This document shows, one piece after another, positions 25,916 through 33,105 of a stretch of DNA of 51,613 nucleotides (positions are counted from its first letter, which is position 1; each line of letters opens with the position of its first letter). A program made the position numbers and the translations under genes. Under the pieces are notes generated by a model. It saw only the letters and a program-made list of their open reading frames with translations, did no database searches and was not told the DNA's origin. The stretch is from positions 1 to 51,613 of the forward strand of contig JAFEFW010000006.1 of NCBI GenBank assembly GCA_018240405.1. The letters are read 5' to 3'. This DNA is from Pseudomonadota bacterium (GTDB lineage: Bacteria > Pseudomonadota > Alphaproteobacteria > Acetobacterales > Acetobacteraceae).

Positions 25916-27121
25916 ATGCCTGAAGGTCGGCTGCTTGCATCCGATACCTGTCTGGTTGACGGCGCTTCCTCGGAGACCGTTCGGGACGCGCGGGCGATGC
26001 ATGTCAGTGCGGATAGCCTGGCGCGCCTGCCGGTCCAGCGCCTCGCGCGCCTGTTGCTGGAGCGCGCTGCCGAGGACCCGGCCCTGCTCGGCCGCCTGCA
26101 TGACTCCCTCGGCCAGGAGCCCGTGCTGACGCCCCGATCCGATCGCTCGAGGATCATCGGTGCCAGCGCGCCGATGCGGCAGATCGCCGCACTGATCGAG
26201 CGCTTTGGCCAAACCGACGACCCCGTGCTGATCACCGGCGAGAGTGGCACGGGCAAGGAATTGATTGCCCACGCGATCCACCAGCACTCGCGCCGGTGCC
26301 GGGGCCCGTTCGTCGTCGTCAACTGCGCCGCGATCCCACCTGGCTTGGTGACATCGGAACTATTCGGATTTGAAAAAGGTGCGTTCACCGGTGCCGTTGC
26401 CCGTGGCATCGGCCAGATCGAGCACGCCCATGGCGGCACCCTGTTCCTGGATGAGATTGGCGATATGCCCGTGGACCTGCAGGCGCACCTGCTGCGCTTC
26501 CTGCAGGACGGGCAAATCCGCCGTGTCGGCGGCCGGGAAACATTGGGGGTCAATGTCCGTATCGTCTCGGCGACGAATGTCCGCCTGCGCGCGGCCATAG
26601 CGGCGGGCCGGTTTCGGGAGGACCTGTTCTACCGCCTGAACGTGCTGACTGTACCAGTCCCGCCGCTGCGCGACCGGCCCGACGACATCGTGCCGCTCGC
26701 GCGGCACTTCCAGGCCGTAGCCGCGGCGGATTTCGGGCGCCCGCACGACGGCTTCACGCTAGGAGCGGAACGCCTGCTGGTGCGTCATGGCTGGCCCGGC
26801 AACGTGCGTGAACTGATGGCCGTTGTGCGGCGCGCAGTCGTAGTCAGCGACAACGCGCGGCTGGATGTCCCGGACCTCGCGGGCCTGGACGACGCGGTTG
26901 GAGCGCGGGACGACGCTGCGCCTGCCGCGCCGAAGCCGGGCTCGGAGGAGGAGCGGGCCGCGCTGGTCACCGCCCTGGAACGATCCGGGGAGAACATCAC
27001 CTCCACCGCGCAAGCGCTACGGGTTTCGCGCGTCACGCTGTACCGGATGTTGCGGCGGCACCGGATCGAGCTGAAGCGCGGCCTGGCCGAGGCGCCGCTC
27101 ACGCGGCACGGCCCGCGCTGA
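25916..27121 (+). CDS. sigma-54-dependent transcriptional activator without receiver domain
   Basis: This 401-residue enhancer-binding protein has a short N-terminal region (1-75, no REC, PAS or GAF motif visible), an AAA+ domain with Walker A GESGTGKE (108-115), the sigma-54 contact loop GAFTGA (155-160), Walker B TLFLDE (175-180) and the arginine-finger region GRFREDLFYRLN (231-242), then a Fis-type helix-turn-helix (357-383, ENITSTAQALRVSRVTLYRML). All residues for opening sigma-54 promoters are intact. A GTG at 25847 would extend it, but ATG 25916 has GGAAGG 7 nt upstream. Three consensus -24/-12 promoters lie in the following 2 kb, so it probably controls genes next to it. How it senses a signal is unclear. 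Confidence 0.93.
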   Translation: MPEGRLLASDTCLVDGASSETVRDARAMHVSADSLARLPVQRLARLLLERAAEDPALLGRLHDSLGQEPVLTPRSDRSRIIGASAPMRQIAALIERFGQTDDPVLITGESGTGKELIAHAIHQHSRRCRGPFVVVNCAAIPPGLVTSELFGFEKGAFTGAVARGIGQIEHAHGGTLFLDEIGDMPVDLQAHLLRFLQDGQIRRVGGRETLGVNVRIVSATNVRLRAAIAAGRFREDLFYRLNVLTVPVPPLRDRPDDIVPLARHFQAVAAADFGRPHDGFTLGAERLLVRHGWPGNVRELMAVVRRAVVVSDNARLDVPDLAGLDDAVGARDDAAPAAPKPGSEEERAALVTALERSGENITSTAQALRVSRVTLYRMLRRHRIELKRGLAEAPLTRHGPR

Positions 27122-27158
27122 TTCACGCCGCGGCCCTGCCTGCAGTGGCGGGCTGGTG

Positions 27159-27458
27159 TCACAGCCTCAGCGGGATAAGGGCAAGCGCCTCTGCCAGGCT
27201 ACCGCGAACGGCCGAGATGGTTTCGTCGTCAACCGTGGCCAGGACCCATTGCGATTGGTACCGCACAAGCAGCCAGGATGCCAGCAGGCGGCCGGTCTCA
27301 AACACGCCGATGACGACCTCAAGGTCGGGACTGCCCCATGGCCGAGCAGCAAAATCGATCACGGCGTCAATGCCGGCATGGCGGACACGGTCGAGCCACT
27401 CAGCGAGTCGCTGCCGATCGGCGGAATCCAGCCCGGTCATGCTCATCTGCTGTGGCAT
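27159..27458 (-). CDS. uncharacterised 99-aa protein behind a sigma-54 promoter
   Basis: The protein is soluble, without signal peptide or membrane helix, and mixes helices and strands: a first helix (DSADRQRLAEWLDRVRHAG, residues 11-29), a strand pair (DLEVVIGVFETGRLLASWLLVRY, about 45-67) and a final helix (ETISAVRGSLAEALAL, 78-93). I do not recognise a family. The start could also be Met5 or Met7, since no strong ribosome-binding site is visible. It is convergent with the sigma-54 activator (37 bp between stops). A consensus -24/-12 promoter on this strand at 27645-27659 points at it with a leader of about 175 nt, which supports its being a real, regulated gene. Confidence 0.6.
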   Translation of the reverse strand: MPQQMSMTGLDSADRQRLAEWLDRVRHAGIDAVIDFAARPWGSPDLEVVIGVFETGRLLASWLLVRYQSQWVLATVDDETISAVRGSLAEALALIPLRL

Positions 27459-27644
27459 CGGTCCGTGTGCGGTGCGGCCTGGCGCACCGGCATCAGGTTC
27501 ACATTGACGTACCGTCGGCCGACGTCATGGCAACGCTGGAGCATCACTGCCGATGCCGGGGGGGCAATAACTGGCGAGTCATTATCGGATCCACTTTGGG
27601 AGTCCTCAACTGACGGCTCCACAGCTGCACGCCTGGTATCACCC

Positions 27645-27659
27645 GCAATCACCGTGCCA
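27645..27659 (-). promoter_or_regulatory. sigma-54 (-24/-12) promoter for the 99-aa gene
   Basis: The minus strand reads TGGCACGGTGATTGC, an exact match to the RpoN consensus TGGCACG-N4-TTGC with GG and GC separated by ten bases. Transcription should begin about 12 nt further, near 27634. It is back to back with the plus-strand promoter at 27674, with 14 bp between their -24 ends. Confidence 0.8.
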
Positions 27660-27673
27660 TCATTATGCGGGCT

Positions 27674-27688
27674 TGGCACGGCCGTTGC
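27674..27688 (+). promoter_or_regulatory. sigma-54 (-24/-12) promoter for the Cys-rich secreted protein
   Basis: The plus strand reads TGGCACGGCCGTTGC, an exact RpoN consensus with the GG-N10-GC spacing. The predicted start near 27700 leaves a 30-nt leader before ATG 27731. A perfect 12-bp palindrome (CGTCGGCCGACG, 27513-27524) lies about 150 bp upstream, a distance usual for activator sites; its link to the activator is inference. Confidence 0.8.
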
Positions 27689-27730
27689 GTTTACCACCAC
27701 GTCACGCCTCCAACACCGACAGGACACGTC

Positions 27731-28105
27731 ATGAAAACCATCATTCGGACCGCCTGCCTGCTCACTCTCGTCGTAGGGATCACGCCGACACCTGCGCCGG
27801 CCGCCCCGTTCTGTATTCAGAACCAAGTACTGCCGCCGCAGTGCATATACGTGGACGCCCAGGAGTGCGCGCGCGAGGCACAGCGGCAGAACGCGCAGTG
27901 CACGCCGAACATCTCGCAGTATCGCCTGTCTCAACGCCACGGCGAATACTGTGTGGTAACGTCGTCCGGCGCCGCCGTCTGCGCCTATGCCGACTATCAG
28001 ACCTGCTCCACCGAAGCGCAACGGCAGCGCGGTGCCTGCATGCAGGCACAGCCGAACCGCGCTGCTCGCGAGCCAAACCCGTATTCTCCGCTGAATGGCT
28101 TCTAA
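27731..28105 (+). CDS. secreted protein with two identical-spacing four-Cys repeats (DUF3551-like)
   Basis: This 124-residue protein has a signal peptide (MKTIIRTACLLTLVVGITPT, cleavage near 24-26) and two tandem repeats. Repeat one has Cys28, 38, 46 and 57; repeat two has Cys74, 84, 92 and 103. The gaps are 10-8-11 in both and the period is 46 residues, so this is an internal duplication. Each ends in a similar helix (ECAREAQRQNAQC and TCSTEAQRQRGAC). The Cys pattern recalls the alphaproteobacterial DUF3551 family, which normally has one such unit. Two disulfides per repeat in the periplasm are likely. AGGACA precedes the ATG. Expression should depend on sigma-54. No function is known. Confidence 0.8.
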   Translation: MKTIIRTACLLTLVVGITPTPAPAAPFCIQNQVLPPQCIYVDAQECAREAQRQNAQCTPNISQYRLSQRHGEYCVVTSSGAAVCAYADYQTCSTEAQRQRGACMQAQPNRAAREPNPYSPLNGF

Positions 28106-28113
28106 GGCTTCGA

Positions 28114-28141
28114 GCGTGGCGCTCGCTAACGAGCGCCACGC
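28114..28141. terminator. strong hairpin between convergent genes
   Basis: A perfect 12-bp stem (GCGTGGCGCTCG with its complement) closes a 4-nt CTAA loop, starting 9 nt after the stop of the Cys-rich gene and ending 6 nt before the stop of the export gene on the other strand. There is no long T-run on either side, so it may work as a bidirectional hairpin barrier or with Rho. Confidence 0.65.
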
Positions 28142-28146
28142 CACCA

Positions 28147-28968
28147 TTATCGGGCGGGTGTCGGAGCCGAGTTGGTAATGACTGTCCCAGCGGTAGCCGT
28201 TGGATTCAACAAATAGGAGAACCCGAAGCTCGGATTTGCGAATTGCTGGATATACTGGTTATACCATTTGTAAACTTCCGCGATACCGAGCTTCGGCACG
28301 TAGACGACGTCGTAGGGCGCGAGACGGATATCGGCGATCGGGTCGTTTCCAGTGCGCAGCGCATTCCAGCTTGTTGACAGGAACTCTGGCCGATCGCCCG
28401 GCCCGCGCCGGATCACGAACACCGATCCCTCATCACCGCTGAGCTTGACGCCGCCGGCACGCGCGATCGCCTGCGACAACGTAAGCGTCGGACCGACTGT
28501 AATGAATTCACCTGGCGTGTTCACCTCGCCGCCAACATAAACTCGCGTCGGCGCGAAAGACTTCACGACGACGCTGAGCCGTGGACGCTGCAATTCCTTC
28601 GCATACGCCTGGCGCAGCGTATCGGCCAGATCCGCCGGCGTGCGGCCGTAAGCCACGGCGTCCGGCACAACGGTCGTGGATATGTGACCATCCGGGCGGA
28701 CCGAGACTTCCTCGTTCAATTCCGGGTTCAGCAGCAGCCGAACCTCCAGCACATCGCCGATCTGAATGCGATATGGTGGCAGATTGGCAACATAGGAGGC
28801 CGGCGCCGGCTCAGGCGGTGCCGGCGGCAGCGAGGGCACGACGGAGCAGGCCGTCAACGCCAGTGCGGACGCAATGGATACGGCAGCAGGCCACGTCCTT
28901 CGCGGCAGCGTGGCGCAAGGCATTTCGGTTTTGCTACGGAGCGCCTGTCGGATTGGGAGTTGCCGCAT
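28147..28968 (-). CDS. polysaccharide export lipoprotein, Wza-like (Poly_export/SLBB)
   Basis: This 273-residue outer-membrane lipoprotein has a lipobox LTAC with Cys41 as the lipidation site. The Poly_export domain follows (about 62-150: YRIQIGDVLEVRLLLNPELNEEVSVRPDGHIS), then an SLBB domain (about 150-235: VYVGGEVNTPGEFITVGPTLTLSQAIARAGG). Wza-like proteins form the channel by which exopolysaccharide or capsule leaves the cell. No polymerase, chain-length protein or glycosyltransferase of such a pathway is adjacent, so it is a solitary copy. ATG 28968 has AAGGA close by and leaves an N-terminus of usual length; in-frame codons further upstream are ignored. A consensus sigma-54 promoter lies about 107 nt upstream. 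Confidence 0.9.
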   Translation of the reverse strand: MRQLPIRQALRSKTEMPCATLPRRTWPAAVSIASALALTACSVVPSLPPAPPEPAPASYVANLPPYRIQIGDVLEVRLLLNPELNEEVSVRPDGHISTTVVPDAVAYGRTPADLADTLRQAYAKELQRPRLSVVVKSFAPTRVYVGGEVNTPGEFITVGPTLTLSQAIARAGGVKLSGDEGSVFVIRRGPGDRPEFLSTSWNALRTGNDPIADIRLAPYDVVYVPKLGIAEVYKWYNQYIQQFANPSFGFSYLLNPTATAGTVITNSAPTPAR

Positions 28969-29074
28969 GTCCTTCGGTCCTCTTGGAGGTTTCTGGTGCG
29001 GCTGGTCATCGGGCATCGCTGCTGGCAGCAGGACGCGCGCTCCGCACCGGTGATGCACGACCACAGCGGCTGGC

Positions 29075-29090
29075 AGCAAGTCCTGTGCCA
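29075..29090 (-). promoter_or_regulatory. sigma-54 (-24/-12) promoter for the polysaccharide export gene
   Basis: The minus strand reads TGGCACAGGACTTGCT: TGGCAC and TTGCT with GG-N10-GC spacing, one base off the full consensus. The predicted start is near 29064, about 95 nt before the ATG. It faces the Wza-like gene and lies in a 232-bp gap without other features. Confidence 0.78.
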
Positions 29091-29137
29091 AGCGGCAGGT
29101 GCGCAATTATCTAGAAACTATCAGGGGAATTTTCTGG

Positions 29138-29149
29138 CGTTACGTAACG
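29138..29149. promoter_or_regulatory. candidate activator site: 12-bp palindrome upstream of the export promoter
   Basis: CGTTACGTAACG is a perfect inverted repeat, 48 bp upstream of the -24 element. A second TTACGT half-site lies next to it (29152-29158 on the minus strand). The position fits an upstream activating sequence for an enhancer-binding protein; identity of the binder is inference. Confidence 0.45.
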
Positions 29150-29200
29150 GCCACGTAAGCCGTTGCATCGCAGCTGACGCGGTAGACCGCGAAGCCACGA

Positions 29201-30004
29201 TCATCTTGACCCGGATGCGGAAAGATCGGCCAGGGCGCGATCAATCAGACGCTGTGCCGACAGCGTATCGTTGTTCCCGGCGGCAGCGAGGGCACGCCCG
29301 ACCACCGAGGCGGCGGGGCCAGCGATCCCCGGATCCGTCGCATCAGGTGCAACCGGCCGAAACACGAGCCGCAATTGAACTTCCTGCAATGCACGGATGC
29401 CTTCTTCCATGCGACCGCTTTGCAAGGCGCTTCGTGCCGAAAGCAAGCTCTGCCGCAGGGGTGATGTGTCATAGGGCTGCTGCTGGGGCGGCGGCGGAGC
29501 CGTGGGGGCGGTCTGCGGCGCCGGTGGCTGTTGTTTCAGGCGTGCGATGACGGTGTTGACATCATCCGGGTCGGGCCGAGAGGCCGGCGCCGCAGGACGC
29601 GGCCGTTGCGGCACCACGGGCGGCAGCGCCTTCGCTGCCTCCCGCCGTTCCGGCACTATGGATGGCGACGGATGCGCAGGGGCTTCGTCGAGTTGTACCG
29701 GCAGTTGTTGTGCTGGCAGTTGAGGTGGCGGTGGCAGCGCCTCTTCCGGCGTCCGATTGCCCGCAAGTCGCTGCTGTAGCTGGATCACCTGACGTTGAAG
29801 CTGGGCAACCTGAGACGCCAGTTGCGAGGCGTCAGGCGATGATGAGACCGCTGCAATGTTCGCGGCGGGTTCATCTGGAGTTATCCGCAGGTTTTCAACA
29901 AGCTGTCTGGCCTCGCGCAGGTATTGATCGGGACGCCCGAACAGCGCGAGGCAGAGCAAGACAGCGCCGGACATAGCGGCAGCGGCGGAATAGGCAACTC
30001 TCAC
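29201..30004 (-). CDS. membrane-anchored Pro/Gln-rich coiled-coil protein
   Basis: This protein of about 267 residues has one N-terminal membrane helix (about 4-24), a glutamine-rich coiled coil (about 60-82, QLASQVAQLQRQVIQLQQRL), a long Pro/Gln/Ala-rich linker (about 85-185) and a C-terminal helical part (RQSLLSARSALQSGRMEEGIRALQEVQLRLVF) resembling a TPR-like or helical-bundle fold. It would sit in the inner membrane and reach into the periplasm. The frame opens at ATG 30025, but GTG 30004 has GGGGGAGGA 7 nt upstream and begins directly before the helix, so it is preferred. It lies upstream of the polysaccharide export gene on the same strand, 232 bp away. Family unknown. Confidence 0.68.
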   Translation of the reverse strand: MRVAYSAAAAMSGAVLLCLALFGRPDQYLREARQLVENLRITPDEPAANIAAVSSSPDASQLASQVAQLQRQVIQLQQRLAGNRTPEEALPPPPQLPAQQLPVQLDEAPAHPSPSIVPERREAAKALPPVVPQRPRPAAPASRPDPDDVNTVIARLKQQPPAPQTAPTAPPPPQQQPYDTSPLRQSLLSARSALQSGRMEEGIRALQEVQLRLVFRPVAPDATDPGIAGPAASVVGRALAAAGNNDTLSAQRLIDRALADLSASGSR

Positions 30005-30329
30005 TGCAGTTCCTCCCCCGGTCATATAGGCATGCCGCAGCCGAAGTCACTTAGTCTGGAGCGGCTAAAACGAAAGGCGTGGCCGCGAATGACACCCGTC
30101 CGTGACGGGATCAGCTCCTTTTTCACATGCTTGCGTAACAATATTCGATCTTGTCACGGGTTTGTGCAGGGCTTGCGAAGCTTTCTGGCGCACACGTGCC
30201 GAACGCGATCACTGATACGTAAAGCGTTATGCAGTGCGTGATCACCGTGCCGTCAGTGCGCTTGCCAGACCCTGATCCACACCACAGGTGAACGGAACCG
30301 CCCATGATTGGATGGTCAGGAGGTAGTCC
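30005..30329. other. divergent promoter region, no gene
   Basis: About 325 bp separate the coiled-coil protein from the divergent ECF sigma-factor gene. The stretch 30120-30250 is richer in A/T and holds several TACGTAA/TGCGTAA-like words. I could not find a clean EcfG-type GGAAC...CGTT pair or a sigma-54 site with correct spacing. No open frame with a ribosome-binding site is present. Confidence 0.45.
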
Positions 30330-30869
30330 GTGGCAGAAGAATTTCACGATCAGCTCATTTCTTTTATGCCGAAGATGCGAGTTTGGGCCTTGGCTTTAAC
30401 AAGAAACCGCGCAGCAGCCGATGACCTGACTCAGGACGTCGCGACCAAGGCTCTGGTAGCCAAAGACTGCTTTATCCCCGGCACGAACTTCTCAGCCTGG
30501 GTTCACCGCATCATGATTAACCATTTCATCAGCAGCGTGCGCAGCAAGCGCGAATTCACCGATATCGAGAACATGCCTGAAGTTCAGGTTGCCGCGCCGC
30601 ATGAGGACCGTACAGCGCTGCGTGAGCTCGGGTGGGCGCTGAACCGGCTGCCCCACGATCAGCGAGAGGCGCTTTACATGATCGTGTTGCAGGAGAAGTC
30701 GTATGAGGACGCCGCCGAACAGACCGGTTGTGCGATTGGCACACTGAAAAGCCGGGTGCATCGTGCCCGTCTGCAACTTCGCAGCTACCTGATGGGCGAC
30801 GAGGGCAAGGCGGCCGGGGATTTTGCCCGTTCGGTTGCCGCCTCGCGGCCGGAACGTCTAGCCGCCTGA
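30330..30869 (+). CDS. ECF sigma factor, EcfG-like
   Basis: This 179-residue sigma-70 family protein has only regions 2 and 4. Region 2 (about 10-75) contains LTRNRAAADDLTQDVATKAL and FSAWVHRIMINHFISSVRS; region 4 (about 105-160) contains LPHDQREALYMIVLQEKSYEDAAEQTGCAIGTLKSRVHRARLQL. This last stretch closely follows the pattern of alphaproteobacterial EcfG general-stress sigma factors, but no phyR or nepR is adjacent, so it may be a secondary paralogue. The start is GTG 30330, preceded by AGGAGG at ideal spacing. A strong hairpin follows the gene. Confidence 0.88.
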   Translation: MAEEFHDQLISFMPKMRVWALALTRNRAAADDLTQDVATKALVAKDCFIPGTNFSAWVHRIMINHFISSVRSKREFTDIENMPEVQVAAPHEDRTALRELGWALNRLPHDQREALYMIVLQEKSYEDAAEQTGCAIGTLKSRVHRARLQLRSYLMGDEGKAAGDFARSVAASRPERLAA

Positions 30870-30876
30870 TCCTTGG

Positions 30877-30904
30877 ACGGTGCGGCCGGTCGCGGCTGCA
30901 CCGT
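30877..30904. terminator. hairpin between convergent sigma factor and egtD
   Basis: A 12-bp stem with one G-U pair (ACGGTGCGGCCG against CGGCTGCACCGT) closes a GTCG tetraloop, 7 nt after the sigma-factor stop and 11 nt before the egtD stop. Only a short T-poor tail follows on each side, so termination strength is uncertain. Confidence 0.55.
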
Positions 30905-30915
30905 TCATCTCGCTT

Positions 30916-31881
30916 TCACATGCGTTGGAACAGGAAAATTCCGAACCAGCCTTGCGGGTCCGTCCAGATCCGTTCCTGGCGCCAGCCTCCGGCCGACGCC
31001 AGTTCCCGGAGTGTCTCAGGACGATACTTGTAGCTGCTCTCGGTATGAATCGTTTCACCGCGCCGGAACGGGATTGCCCGTCCGGCGACCCGAACCGTTT
31101 GCTCTACCATTGATATCAGGTGCATCTCGATGCGGCTGTCAGCATCATTCCAGATAGCTTCATGACGAAACGTTTCGAGATCAAACGAGCTCGCCGCGTC
31201 GCGGTTCAGGCGCGTCAGCAGGTTCAGATTGAACGCCGCCGTGACGCCGGCTTTATCATTATAGGCCGGTAGCACGATCGCCGGGTCCTTCCGCAGGTCG
31301 GCCCCCAGTAGCAGCCAGGCATCGCGACCTAGTGTCTCCGCGGCGCGGGACAGGAAGCCGATTGCAGCATCCGGGTCAAGGTTGCCAATGGTAGAGCCTG
31401 GGAAGAAGCCGAATCGTGCCCCGTCGATCGGCGGCAGGCGCAGTGGCTGCATGAAGTCGGCAACCACGGGCATGACCCGCAGGTATGGATGCGACTGCCG
31501 CAGGCGCGACTGCATGGCAAGCATTTCCGCCTGTGCCACGTCTACTGGGAGGTAGAACCGGAACAGCGGTCCACCCGCTGCGTCCGTTAGTCCCAGCAGG
31601 TAGCCAGCCTTGTGTTCCGAACTCGCGCCGAATTCGACCAGCGCCGCATCGCGAACCGACGCCGGCACCATCTGGGCAGCCTGCGACGTCAAGATCGCAG
31701 CCTCGGTCCTCGTCAGGTAGTACTCAGGTAGTTCAGTGATTTCATAGAACAAGCGGCAGCCTTCCTGGTCGTAGAACAACCACGGCGGCAGCGTCTTCCG
31801 CGTCGCGGTCAATCCAGCGACGGCAGCGTGAACCACATCGTCGCGCAGGCTGCGCGACGGGAATCCGGTGTCATTTGGCAC
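30916..31881 (-). CDS. egtD: L-histidine N-alpha-methyltransferase (ergothioneine synthesis)
   Basis: This 321-residue SAM-dependent enzyme trimethylates histidine to hercynine, the first step of ergothioneine synthesis. Features of the EgtD/DUF2260 family are the opening TLPPWLFYDQEGCRLFYEITELPEYYLTR (its first half), the SAM-site region VEFGASSEHKAGYLL, the FFPGSTIGNLDP motif and the C-terminal ESSYKYRPETL near the histidine pocket. Length matches the mycobacterial enzyme. The start is GTG 31881, with GGGAGAG just upstream. It follows egtB by 12 nt and is certainly co-transcribed. Confidence 0.94.
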   Translation of the reverse strand: MPNDTGFPSRSLRDDVVHAAVAGLTATRKTLPPWLFYDQEGCRLFYEITELPEYYLTRTEAAILTSQAAQMVPASVRDAALVEFGASSEHKAGYLLGLTDAAGGPLFRFYLPVDVAQAEMLAMQSRLRQSHPYLRVMPVVADFMQPLRLPPIDGARFGFFPGSTIGNLDPDAAIGFLSRAAETLGRDAWLLLGADLRKDPAIVLPAYNDKAGVTAAFNLNLLTRLNRDAASSFDLETFRHEAIWNDADSRIEMHLISMVEQTVRVAGRAIPFRRGETIHTESSYKYRPETLRELASAGGWRQERIWTDPQGWFGIFLFQRM

Positions 31882-31893
31882 ATTTCTCTCCCG

Positions 31894-33105
31894 TTACAGG
31901 TCCCGCACGAGGCGCAGCCCGCTGAACTGCCAGCGCTTATCGGGATGGAAGAAGTTTCGGTAGGTCGGGCGCGTGTGCCCCTCAGGCGTAGCCAGGGAGC
32001 CGCCGCGCAGCACCATCTGGTTGACCATAAACTTTCCGTTGTATTCGCCGATCGCGCCCGGCGCCGCCTTGAAGCCCGGATAGGGGCGGTAGGCACTTTC
32101 AGTCCACTGCCAGACATGGCCAGTGATTTCTCGCAAGGCAGGGTGTGCTGCGGCTGTCTCCCACTCCGCCTCGGTCGGCAGGCGGGCCCCGGCCCAGCGG
32201 GCGAAGGCGTCGGCTTCATACCAACTGATGTGACGAACCGGCGCATCCTGATCCAGCACCCGCAGCCCACCAGGACCAAACTGCCACCATGCCCCGTCGT
32301 GCTCACGCCAGTACAGCGGGGACTGCCAGCTCCCGGCTTGCGCCGTCGCCCAGCCGTCCGACATCCACAACGACACGGTGCGGTAGCCGCCATCGCGGAT
32401 GAACGCCAGCCAGTCGCGGTTGCGCACCAGGCGTGACCCGATGGCGAACGGTTCCAGGTACACCCTGTGGCGCGGGGTCTCGTTATCGAAGCAGAAATCG
32501 CCGCCGGCATAGCCGACAGGGGCCAAGCCGCCGCCGATTTCGACATATGTAGTCGGAGCATCAGTCCCTTGCGGCTCCTGCCAGTCCGGCAAGGCTGCCG
32601 GATACAGCGGGCTGAGCGAAAACAGGTGCAGAATGTCCGTCATCAGCAGCTCCTGGTGCTGCTGCTCATGCTGCAGTCCGAGTTCCAGGACCGGCGCCGC
32701 CTCACCCGGCAGTTCGGCCTCCAGCAGCGCGGCGTCAACGTGCCAGCGATACGCGGTGACCTGCTGGGCGGACGGGCGCGTCAACATGCCGCGCGCCGGA
32801 CGCGGGTGACGCGCGCCCACCGCCTCATAGTACGAGTTGAACAGGAACGAAAAGCTCTGATCGAACGGCCGGTAATCGGGAAGGAACGGCACCAGCACGA
32901 ACTGCTCGAAGAACCACGTCGTGTGCGCGCGATGCCATTTCGCCGGGCTCGCATCGGGCATGGACTGGACGCATTGATCCTCATCCGTCAGCGCGCTGGC
33001 CAGCAATTCGGTATAGGCGCGCACGGTACGAAACCGATCCAAAAGCCGCGCGCTCACAAGCCCCTCCGCGGCGGCTGGTTGCAGATCTGACCCAAGCTCG
33101 TCCAT
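31894..33105 (-). CDS. egtB: hercynine sulfoxide synthase EgtB-type non-haem iron enzyme
   Basis: This 403-residue enzyme joins hercynine to a thiol with O2, using mononuclear iron. The N-terminal DinB-like domain carries the iron histidines: WHRAH (57-61) and HEQQH (146-150). The C-terminal formylglycine-generating-enzyme-like domain (about 190-403) has PRHRVYLEPFAIGSRLVRN, ARWAGARLPTEAEWE and the closing LRLVRDL. Together with EgtD downstream this gives the core oxygen-dependent route to ergothioneine; egtA, egtC and egtE are not in this window, so the pathway may use cysteine directly or distant genes. GGAGGT stands 5 nt before the ATG. Confidence 0.94.
   Translation of the reverse strand: MDELGSDLQPAAAEGLVSARLLDRFRTVRAYTELLASALTDEDQCVQSMPDASPAKWHRAHTTWFFEQFVLVPFLPDYRPFDQSFSFLFNSYYEAVGARHPRPARGMLTRPSAQQVTAYRWHVDAALLEAELPGEAAPVLELGLQHEQQHQELLMTDILHLFSLSPLYPAALPDWQEPQGTDAPTTYVEIGGGLAPVGYAGGDFCFDNETPRHRVYLEPFAIGSRLVRNRDWLAFIRDGGYRTVSLWMSDGWATAQAGSWQSPLYWREHDGAWWQFGPGGLRVLDQDAPVRHISWYEADAFARWAGARLPTEAEWETAAAHPALREITGHVWQWTESAYRPYPGFKAAPGAIGEYNGKFMVNQMVLRGGSLATPEGHTRPTYRNFFHPDKRWQFSGLRLVRDL

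Noticed and set aside
30290-30329. EcfG-type promoter (GGAAC) before the ECF sigma-factor gene
   Set aside because: GGAAC is present near 30294 but no CGTT follows at 16-17 bp.
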